Below the pieces are notes generated by a model. The model was not told the origin of the DNA and ran no database searches. It saw only the letters and a list, made by a program, of their open reading frames with translations. This document shows positions 53,288 to 61,063 of a DNA stretch of 64,000 nt, piece by piece; positions within the stretch are counted from its first letter, which is position 1; each line of letters starts with the position of its first letter. This DNA is from Carboxylicivirga litoralis. GTDB lineage: Bacteria; Bacteroidota; Bacteroidia; Bacteroidales; Marinilabiliaceae. Location of the stretch: contig NZ_JAFMVC010000001.1 in NCBI RefSeq assembly GCF_025499605.1, positions 1-64,000 on the forward strand. The letters are read 5' to 3'. Both the position numbers and the translations under genes were made by a program.

Positions 53288-54418
53288 CTACAAATCATCA
53301 ACAATACTCAATAGAGTAGTTACCAGTGATTCTCCTAATTTAATAGAGCGCTCCGACGACCAACCAAACACATCATCAGGTATATTATCGTTTTGCTTAA
53401 ATGGCATTTCCAGAGTTTGCGATAAACAGCGAAACTCTTCACCCAGGTTTTTAGAACCAATTTGCAGGTTGGCTTTGCCCGGCTCGTTCTTTGGGTAACC
53501 ATATTCTTTTTGCATATCAGGATTAATAGCCATCCAGTTATTGATAAAGCTTTCGGTCAGGCTTTTCAGTTTATCATCAAACGACGGGATGCCTTCAATA
53601 CCTGATATAAAGTTATATGGTAATGCTTCGTCACCGTGGACGTCTAACACAAAGTCCATTCCTGTAGCACGCATTTTTTCTTTCACATAGTACACTTCAG
53701 GACTGTACTCAACAGATGGTTCGGCCCACTCGCGGTTAAGGTTAGCTCCTTTGGCATTAACACGCAGATTACCTAGAATACTGCCATCAACATTCATATT
53801 AGGCACCAGGTAAAAGTTGGCTTTATCCAACAAGGTCTTTGCCGTTGCATCATCTTCATCCAACAATCGTTCAATCAATCCTAACATAAACCACTCAGCC
53901 ATCGATTCGCCAGGATGCTGACGGGCAATCACCCATAATTTCTTCTTCCCCTCATCATCATCGCCTATTTTCAAAAAGTCGATAGGTCGACCTTGAGTTG
54001 TTTCACCAATTATCTCCAACTGACAAAGAGGTGACTGCTGCGCATTATTAATCAAATCGAGGTGTTGCTCATATGAGAAAGGTGCAAAATAGGCAAAATA
54101 AACCGTATCAAACTCCGGTGTAAAATCAATACTCAACACTCCATCGGAATACGTTGTGGGCACCTGAAACCATGTTTCGCGGTCGTAAGAAGCTCGCGCC
54201 TGGTAGTTTTCCCATCCATCAGGATAAGCAGCCTCGCCAGCATTGGTCAAGTGCAACTTGCAATTTTGTTCTTTAGCACCCTGCATTCTAAAATAGAACC
54301 ATTGCAGAAAGTCAGAATTCGTGTCTTTTCTAATTTTCAATTGAATATTATCCGGATTATCGGCCTTGATAACCTCAATATTTCCGGCATCGAAAGTGGA
54401 GGAGATATTAATTTTCAT
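53288..54418 (-). CDS. M14-family metallocarboxypeptidase (cytosolic carboxypeptidase type)
   Basis: 376 aa. A strand-rich N-terminal domain (about 1-125) precedes the peptidase domain. The zinc ligands are in ARQHPGESMAEW (His and Glu) and LDVHGDEALPY (His); the conserved NVDGSILGNLR and NLNREW motifs bind the substrate carboxylate, and the catalytic Glu is near QTLEMPFK. This matches the cytosolic (CCP/Nna1-like) M14 branch. No signal peptide. It may trim acidic C-terminal residues; the target is unknown. It diverges from the M28 gene. Confidence 0.9.
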   Translation of the reverse strand: MKINISSTFDAGNIEVIKADNPDNIQLKIRKDTNSDFLQWFYFRMQGAKEQNCKLHLTNAGEAAYPDGWENYQARASYDRETWFQVPTTYSDGVLSIDFTPEFDTVYFAYFAPFSYEQHLDLINNAQQSPLCQLEIIGETTQGRPIDFLKIGDDDEGKKKLWVIARQHPGESMAEWFMLGLIERLLDEDDATAKTLLDKANFYLVPNMNVDGSILGNLRVNAKGANLNREWAEPSVEYSPEVYYVKEKMRATGMDFVLDVHGDEALPYNFISGIEGIPSFDDKLKSLTESFINNWMAINPDMQKEYGYPKNEPGKANLQIGSKNLGEEFRCLSQTLEMPFKQNDNIPDDVFGWSSERSIKLGESLVTTLLSIVDDL

Positions 54419-54646
54419 TATTAAAGAATTTTATTCGTTTTGTAGCAGATATAAAAATAGGTATTACAAGTTTGGCATCAAAAAGGTGGCTTCTGATTTA
54501 AATCAGGTTATTTTGGTTTTGAGTTTCCTGTTTGGGGTTTACGATTCGACAGTTCGACAAACAACCAGTTTAACAAATCATCAAATTAACAATCCTCCAC
54601 TTCCTGATAAACCCTATCTTTATAAACTCAATACAAAACCCATATC

Positions 54647-56290
54647 ATGCTTAAACAGATCAGTATAGCACTATCTTTATTGCTAGTGGCGGCTTGTACT
54701 AACAATGAACAAGCCCTAAAAAAGGCCGAGTTGGTCATTTCCACCGACCAGATGAAGGAATACATTATTGAACTGGGTAGCGATGCCTACCAGGGAAGAA
54801 AACCTTTCTCAAAAGGAGAACAACTCAGCATTGACTATCTGCAAAAATGCTTTAAAGAAATAGGTTTAGAACCTGCCAATGGCAATAGTTATCTGCAACG
54901 AGCTCCCTTGGTAATGATTAACGGAGAAGTGAGCAAGCCACTAAACATCACATCTGCTACAAATAACATTTCGTTAAACTATTCAAATGACTTTGTTGCT
55001 TTCTCTCGTCAAATGAAACCCAAACTGGAGCTAAAAGCATCTGAGATGGTATTTGCCGGGTATGGCATTGTAGCACCTGAATACAACTGGAACGATTACG
55101 CTAACCTGGATGTAAAAGGTAAAACAGTAGTCGTGTTGGTAAATGATCCTGGATTAGATTCGGGACGTGATGCCTTTTTTACAGGTAATGCTATGACTTA
55201 CTACGGTCGATGGACCTACAAATATGAAGAAGCTGCTCGTCAAGGTGCCGAAGCGGTATTTATCATTCACGATGATAAAGGAGCTGGCTACCCCTGGTCG
55301 GTGGTCGTGAACTCAGCAGCTGTTGCCAAGGTTTATCCCGAGTCGGAAACTAACTATAGTGAACGTTGCCAAATGGAAGGCTGGATTCACCAATCAAAAG
55401 CTAAAGAGTTATTTGCAAGTATCAACATTGATTTAGAGCAGCTGATTAAAGAGTCGAAGCAAAACTCTAATACGGGTTTTGCAATGCACACAACTGCCAG
55501 TACATCCATTACCAACACCTGGAAAAAGGATGTTTCACACAATGTGATGGGTATGATCAGAGGTACCGATCTGGCTGATGAATATTTATTTTACTCAGCT
55601 CACTGGGACCACCTGGGCATTGGCAAAACCATTGATGGCGATTCAATATACAATGGTGCTGTAGACAATGGCACATCGTTAGCCTGGATGATGGAGATAG
55701 CTCGTGCTTTTAAAGCTATGCATGAAGCTCCTCGCCGTTCAGTAATTTTCTTCGCACCTACTGCTGAAGAGTCGGGCTTAAACGGTTCGGGCTATTATGC
55801 CAACCATCCGGTGTATCCGATAAATAAAACGGTGGCCAATATCAACAATGACCTGATGCTGCCTTTTGGACAATGCAAAGATGTGATGGTAACTGGTTAT
55901 GGCAAATCCGATTTAGACGATTTATTAGCCGAAGAAGCACAAAAACAGGGGCGCTATATTTTGCCAGATCCCAATGCTCATACCGGCATGTACTATCGCT
56001 CCGATCATTTTAGCTTTGCACGAGTTGGCGTGCCTGCCTTGTTTGCTCGAGGTAACAACGATCATCGCGAGAAAGGCAAAGCACACATGAGCGAAAGAGA
56101 ACAATACTGGATTAATAACTGCTACCACAAGCCTGGTGATGAATACGAAGACTGGTGGGACCTAACAGGCGTTCAGGAAGATGCGAAACTACTGTTTCGG
56201 GTAGGCTGGCGCATTGCCAATAGCGATGTTTATCCGCAATGGAAAGAAGGTTCTGAGTTTAAAGCGATACGCGATAAACAATTTGAATAA
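54647..56290 (+). CDS. Secreted M28-family metallopeptidase with PA domain
   Basis: 547-aa lipoprotein (LLLVAACTNNE). A protease-associated insert (about 130-260) splits the M28 aminopeptidase domain. Zinc-binding motifs are YSAHWDHLG (His and Asp), GAVDNGTSLAWMME (Asp), APTAEESGLNGSGYYA (Glu pair) and a later YRSDHFSFAR (His). It should release N-terminal residues from peptides outside the inner membrane. It is divergent from the M14 gene with 228 bp between, so the two peptidases may share regulation (inference). Confidence 0.92.
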   Translation: MLKQISIALSLLLVAACTNNEQALKKAELVISTDQMKEYIIELGSDAYQGRKPFSKGEQLSIDYLQKCFKEIGLEPANGNSYLQRAPLVMINGEVSKPLNITSATNNISLNYSNDFVAFSRQMKPKLELKASEMVFAGYGIVAPEYNWNDYANLDVKGKTVVVLVNDPGLDSGRDAFFTGNAMTYYGRWTYKYEEAARQGAEAVFIIHDDKGAGYPWSVVVNSAAVAKVYPESETNYSERCQMEGWIHQSKAKELFASINIDLEQLIKESKQNSNTGFAMHTTASTSITNTWKKDVSHNVMGMIRGTDLADEYLFYSAHWDHLGIGKTIDGDSIYNGAVDNGTSLAWMMEIARAFKAMHEAPRRSVIFFAPTAEESGLNGSGYYANHPVYPINKTVANINNDLMLPFGQCKDVMVTGYGKSDLDDLLAEEAQKQGRYILPDPNAHTGMYYRSDHFSFARVGVPALFARGNNDHREKGKAHMSEREQYWINNCYHKPGDEYEDWWDLTGVQEDAKLLFRVGWRIANSDVYPQWKEGSEFKAIRDKQFE

Positions 56291-56313
56291 CTCATCACTT
56301 AAACACATACAAT

Positions 56314-56350
56314 AAAAGGCTCGCATCTTAAATAAAAATGCGAGCCTTTT
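56314..56350. terminator. Bidirectional terminator between M28 peptidase and marC-like gene
   Basis: AAAAGGCTCGCAT and ATGCGAGCCTTTT form a perfect 13-bp stem with an 11-base loop and T-runs on both strands. It lies between convergent genes. Confidence 0.88.
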
Positions 56351-56370
56351 ATTTCATATTTTACCTGTAA

Positions 56371-56970
56371 TTACCCCTGAAATCCCTTTATAAACTCCAT
56401 AACAATATTGCCAAAATTGGTCATAAATAGCTTCACCGACATGGCCAATAGAATGATCCCAAAAAACTTCTTCATCACATAAATACCGCCTTGCCCCACG
56501 ATGCGCTCAACCAATTTGGATGATTTAAGCACAAAATAAACCACTACAATATTTAAAAAGAGCGCAATGATAATGTTGATAGTATCATACTCGGCACGCA
56601 ATGATAATAAAGTAGTAAACGAACCAGCTCCTGCAATCAATGGAAAGGCGATTGGCACAATGGAAGCACCAGATGGCGAATCGTACCTGAATACTTCAAT
56701 GCCTAATATCATTTCAAAGGCCATAATAAGCAGCACAAAGGAACCTGCAATGGCAAAGGACGAAATATCGACTCCAAACAAGCCAAGCAAAGCCTCACCT
56801 ACAAATAAAAAGATAATCATAATAACAAAAGCCACCGATGTAGCCTGAAACGCCTTTATCGGCCCGCTTTTCTTTTGCAAATCAAGAATAATGGGAAGAG
56901 AACCCAGTATGTCGATAACGGCAAACAATACAATAAAAGCCGATACAATTTGTAAGAAGTTAATTTCCAT
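56371..56970 (-). CDS. MarC-family integral membrane protein
   Basis: Start set at ATG 56970 (MEINFLQIVSAFIVLFAVID); the open frame extends 15 codons upstream. About 199 aa with six membrane segments. FAVIDILGSLPIIL and VPIAFPLIAGAGSFTTLLSL are the hallmark UPF0056/MarC motifs. The physiological function of MarC proteins is not settled despite the name. It is a single gene, with a terminator on its 3' side. Confidence 0.92.
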   Translation of the reverse strand: MEINFLQIVSAFIVLFAVIDILGSLPIILDLQKKSGPIKAFQATSVAFVIMIIFLFVGEALLGLFGVDISSFAIAGSFVLLIMAFEMILGIEVFRYDSPSGASIVPIAFPLIAGAGSFTTLLSLRAEYDTINIIIALFLNIVVVYFVLKSSKLVERIVGQGGIYVMKKFFGIILLAMSVKLFMTNFGNIVMEFIKGFQG

Positions 56971-57108
56971 AGCATGAGATTTTGAGCAAAGGTAAAGAAA
57001 AATATTAGCGTCCAACGCACAGTGCTCAGTGTACTAAAAAAGAAGAGCTTGCATTTATGACTAAGACAAGCTCTCTCAAATTTTAACCTTAAATTTGAAT
57101 GAAGATTG

Positions 57109-59388
57109 TTATTCGATGCTAAACTGTGCTTGTTTTACATCTACTGAATTGCCACCAACAAACACATTAAACTGACCTGCTTCAACTGTGTATGTTCCGC
57201 ACGGAAAGTAGTAACCTAATTCAGTCTCCGTTAGTTTAAAGCTCAACGTTTTGGTCTCACCGGCTTTAATCATTACTTTCTCAAAACCCTTCAGTTCCTT
57301 TACCGGCCTGGCATAAGTAGCAGCAATATCCTGAATGTATAACTGCACCACTTCTTCGCCATCAACAGAACCTGTGTTGGTCACTGAAACATTAACTGTC
57401 AACTCTCCTACTTTAGTGATGGTGTTTTTATCCAGGGTAATATCAGAATATTCAAACTGAGTGTAACTCAAACCATAACCAAATGGAAACTGTGGTGAAT
57501 TAGGTGTATCGTTGTAACACGAATACAACACCCAGGCATCTGTCTGACCAATTGGGCGACCTGTGTTTTTATAGTTATAAAAAATAGGACATTGACCGAC
57601 ATTACGTGGAAAAGTAACCGGTAATTTACCTGATGGATTGTATTTACCAAACAGCACATCAGCCATAGCATGACCTCCTTCGGTTCCTGCATGCCACGTC
57701 TCTAATATAGCACCTGCTTTTTCTGCAATCTCAGGTATAGCTACCGGACGACCAGTCATTAATACCACCACAATATTTTTATTCACCTTATAAATTTCAT
57801 CAAACAACTCTTGCTGAAGGCCTTTCAAAGTAATATCAGACATACTGCGCCCTTCACCACTCTGGTAGCAATCTTCGCCAAGAGCCAAGAGCACCACTTC
57901 AGATTGACGAGCAGCGCTGATAGCTGCTTTAAATCCAGATCGATCCGTTTCGTTAAAAATCATTCGATCGGTAAAATTTCGTGGTCCGATCGATAACTTA
58001 CAACCTTCGGCATAATTGACTTTTACCGATTGACCAACCGCCGCTTTAACACCTTCCAGCAAAGAAACCGCCGAATGACTATCGGCCTTTGCGCGCCAGT
58101 TGCCAAGCGGAGAGTCTTTATCATTTGCCAAAGGACCAATAACGGCAATGCTCTTTACCTTTTCGCTTATTGGCAGTAATTGTTTATTATTTTTCAGCAA
58201 CACCATCGACTCACGAGCTACCTTTCGTGCTGCAGCCCGATGCTCATCGGTGTACATCATATTTTTCTCATTCTCCACATTGCAATATTTGTACGGATCG
58301 TCGAACAAACCTAAACGATATTTAATGCGTAGCACTCGTCGAACGCCTTCATCAATCAATGCTTCATCTACTTTTCCTTCTGTCACCAATTCTTCCAGAT
58401 GGGTGATGTAAGCTCGTGCTTCCATATCCATGTCAGAGCCACCTTTAATCGCTCTTTCAGCTGATTCTTTCAAGTTAGCAGACGCACCATGCGTTTCAAT
58501 TTCGCCAATACTGTTCCAGTCAGAAACCACAAAGCCATCGAAACCCCACTTCCCTTTTAACAAGTCGCGCTGCAGATAGCTACTGGCCGTTACAGGCTCT
58601 CCATTAATGGTATTGAATCCATTCATAAAAGTAGCCACATCGCCTTCAACAGCTGCTTTAAAAGGAGGAAGCACAATATTATGCAAGGTTTCGCTGCCTA
58701 TTTCAACGGAGTTATAGTCGCGGCCAGATTCAGAAAAGGCATAACCAGCAAAGTGCTTGGCACAAGCGGCAATACTGAATTCATCACTCAGGTCATCGCC
58801 CTGAAAACCGTGCACTCGAGCCTTAGCAAAAGCACTGCCTAAATAAGGATCTTCACCGGCACCTTCCATTACTCGACCCCAGCGGGCATCACGCCCCACA
58901 TCAACCATTGGCGCAAAGGTCCAGTTAATACCCGATATGGCTGCTTCTTTGGCTGCAATCTCCGAAGATAATCGGGCTAATTCAGGATTCCACGATGCTG
59001 CTTCGCCCAATGGAATAGGAAACATGGTTTTATAACCATGAATCACATCGTATCCAAAAATAAGCGGAATGCCCAGGCGTGAGTTTTCCACCACAGTTTG
59101 CTGAGCTTTGCGCGTGGCTTCTGCACCATTCACATTCAGCATCGAACCCACTTTACCTTCCTTTAACTGGTCTAACAAATCCTGCGCACCGGCATTACCT
59201 TTGGGCGCCGGTCCTGTCATCTCCCAACGACTGGTGTATTGGTTCAACTGACCAACTTTCTCAGCTAAGGTCATTTTTGCCAGCAATTCCTCAACAAAGC
59301 GGTCTTCTTCGCTCATTGACTTTTGACTTTGTGAGCATGAAACCAAAAGCAAGGCCACGAATAACATTAATAAACTAAAATGTTTCAT
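57109..59388 (-). CDS. bglX: GH3 beta-glucosidase (BglX-like), lipoprotein
   Basis: 759 aa, close to E. coli BglX in length. A lipoprotein signal (LLLVSCSQ) is followed by the GH3 N-terminal barrel with KHFAGYAFSESGRDYN, the nucleophile Asp290 in FVVSDWNS, the C-terminal sandwich (GRPVAIPEIAEK) and a final fibronectin-III-like domain (TNTGSVDGEEVVQLYIQD). It removes terminal beta-linked glucose or related sugars from oligosaccharides in the periplasm or at the outer membrane. It is encoded after the SusD gene in the same direction, making a small glycan-use locus. Confidence 0.93.
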   Translation of the reverse strand: MKHFSLLMLFVALLLVSCSQSQKSMSEEDRFVEELLAKMTLAEKVGQLNQYTSRWEMTGPAPKGNAGAQDLLDQLKEGKVGSMLNVNGAEATRKAQQTVVENSRLGIPLIFGYDVIHGYKTMFPIPLGEAASWNPELARLSSEIAAKEAAISGINWTFAPMVDVGRDARWGRVMEGAGEDPYLGSAFAKARVHGFQGDDLSDEFSIAACAKHFAGYAFSESGRDYNSVEIGSETLHNIVLPPFKAAVEGDVATFMNGFNTINGEPVTASSYLQRDLLKGKWGFDGFVVSDWNSIGEIETHGASANLKESAERAIKGGSDMDMEARAYITHLEELVTEGKVDEALIDEGVRRVLRIKYRLGLFDDPYKYCNVENEKNMMYTDEHRAAARKVARESMVLLKNNKQLLPISEKVKSIAVIGPLANDKDSPLGNWRAKADSHSAVSLLEGVKAAVGQSVKVNYAEGCKLSIGPRNFTDRMIFNETDRSGFKAAISAARQSEVVLLALGEDCYQSGEGRSMSDITLKGLQQELFDEIYKVNKNIVVVLMTGRPVAIPEIAEKAGAILETWHAGTEGGHAMADVLFGKYNPSGKLPVTFPRNVGQCPIFYNYKNTGRPIGQTDAWVLYSCYNDTPNSPQFPFGYGLSYTQFEYSDITLDKNTITKVGELTVNVSVTNTGSVDGEEVVQLYIQDIAATYARPVKELKGFEKVMIKAGETKTLSFKLTETELGYYFPCGTYTVEAGQFNVFVGGNSVDVKQAQFSIE

Positions 59389-59427
59389 TTCTATCTGTTT
59401 GTGTATTTATAAACTATCTACAAAGAA

Positions 59428-59455
59428 TTGAAGGCTGCCATGTGGCAGCCTTCAA
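59428..59455 (-). terminator. Terminator or attenuator between susD and the GH3 gene
   Basis: TTGAAGGCTGCCA (59428-59440) and TGGCAGCCTTCAA (59443-59455) are perfect 13-bp complements with a very short loop. On the minus strand it is followed by TTCTTTGTAG, a weak T-run. It lies 38 bp after the SusD stop, so it could lower transcription of the GH3 gene relative to susCD. Confidence 0.75.
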
Positions 59456-59492
59456 ATATACAATAACTGTAATTAAGACACTAAGTCATTTC

Positions 59493-61046
59493 TTAATTAT
59501 ATCCGGGATTCTGATCTTCAATTGAAATTCCTGCATTCAGGTCAATTTCTTCCTGAGGAATTGGGAACACTTCATTTTTACCTGTAGTAAATCCTCGTGA
59601 AGCTAACTCTGTTGCAGCATCACCCCAACGAACCAAGTCCCAGAAACGATGACCTTCGAAAGCTAACTCCAGTGAACGCTCTTTTTTAATCACATCAAAC
59701 AAAGCATCACCAGTCAACCCTTCCCAGGCTGTATGATCTGTAAAACCAGCTCTTTCACGCACACCTCTGATTAATGGGATAGCTGAAGCATCCAAGCCAT
59801 CACGGTTGTAGGCTTCAGCAGCCATTAGCATCACATCGGCCAAGCGGATTAATTTAAATGGGGTATTCCAGTTGACTTCCGTTACTCCATCATCAGATGT
59901 CTCTGATGGAATAGTCGAGTACTTCAATCGGATGTATCCTTCATAGGCATCCCAATTATTATTACCTGCACGGTTAACTTCACCACCTGCAGCTACAAAA
60001 TCGGCTTCAGAAATAGTGGACGTATTGTAGCGCACAGTTCCTGCTTCAGCTCTTAATAAGTCGCCAAACTTTCCAGTAGGCACATTAAATCCCCATCCAT
60101 TGGTATAACCAATAGCATCCATGTTATTGAATGAATTATCGCCACGAGGGCCACACAACTGCACTATAAAATTTGATTCTGCCGTTCCATCCCAAGGTCC
60201 GCCCCAGTCATGTGCATTTTGGCTTGAGTAGAGTATCTCGAAGATAGATTCAGAACCAGCCCGTTCTTCTCTTAACCAAATAGTACTGTAATCTTCTGTT
60301 AATGAATAGCTATCATCATCAAGAACATTCTGCAACATCTGATGGGCATTGGCATAATCTTTCTGATACAAGAAAACTTTTCCTTTCAACGCCTGAGCGG
60401 CTCCTTTTGAAATACGGAATTTCAATCCTGCATCCAAATCATCTTTAACCGGTAATACTGCAATAGCTTCAGTCAAATCCTTATGAATTTGTGTATAGAT
60501 AGTAGCCTTATCTGCTCTCGGATTGTTGACACTAATCTCAGTTGTATTTTCGAGATAGAAAGGAACGTCGCCCCACATGGTTACCAACTCGAAATAAGCA
60601 TAAGCCCGAAAAAACTTTGCTTCCGCAGAAACCTGCTCGGCGTTGCCAAGCTCAGGAGAAATGGTATTTAAAATCGCATTGGAAGCATTCACAATTTTGT
60701 AGAATGAATGCCAAACATCCTTAATCGCCGGATTATCATATTCATAAGTAAAAGTATTCAATTGTTGCAACTTAGGCTGATCAGCTGACGAACCACCTCC
60801 GGCATTTAAATCATCGCCTTGTAGGCCTTTTACAAAGAAGATACTTGACCAATCGCCATAGTTATTATATCCTATTTGTAAATAATCATACACCCCAATA
60901 ATAGCTGCTTCGGCTTCATCCTCAGTGGTTAGGTAATCAGAACTATTAAACTGCCCGATTGGAGTTTTGTCTAGTACACTATCTGAACATGCTCCAAAAG
61001 CAAGAATCAGCAATAAAGTACATAAGCTATATTTTAATTTTTTCAT
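59493..61046 (-). CDS. SusD/RagB-family glycan-binding lipoprotein
   Basis: 517-aa lipoprotein (LLILAFGACSDS). SusD features: DKTPIGQFNSSDYLTTEDEAEAAI N-terminal block, AEAKFFRAYAYFELVTMWGDVPF, the TPR segment KGKVFLYQKDYANAHQML, and a C-terminal ERSLELAFEGHRFWDLVRWG with the final IEDQNPGYN. It captures a glycan at the surface and delivers it to the adjoining SusC. Its neighbourhood with a GH3 beta-glucosidase suggests a beta-glucan or beta-glucoside substrate (inference). Confidence 0.94.
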   Translation of the reverse strand: MKKLKYSLCTLLLILAFGACSDSVLDKTPIGQFNSSDYLTTEDEAEAAIIGVYDYLQIGYNNYGDWSSIFFVKGLQGDDLNAGGGSSADQPKLQQLNTFTYEYDNPAIKDVWHSFYKIVNASNAILNTISPELGNAEQVSAEAKFFRAYAYFELVTMWGDVPFYLENTTEISVNNPRADKATIYTQIHKDLTEAIAVLPVKDDLDAGLKFRISKGAAQALKGKVFLYQKDYANAHQMLQNVLDDDSYSLTEDYSTIWLREERAGSESIFEILYSSQNAHDWGGPWDGTAESNFIVQLCGPRGDNSFNNMDAIGYTNGWGFNVPTGKFGDLLRAEAGTVRYNTSTISEADFVAAGGEVNRAGNNNWDAYEGYIRLKYSTIPSETSDDGVTEVNWNTPFKLIRLADVMLMAAEAYNRDGLDASAIPLIRGVRERAGFTDHTAWEGLTGDALFDVIKKERSLELAFEGHRFWDLVRWGDAATELASRGFTTGKNEVFPIPQEEIDLNAGISIEDQNPGYN

Positions 61047-61063
61047 TGTTCTTCGATTTTGGA

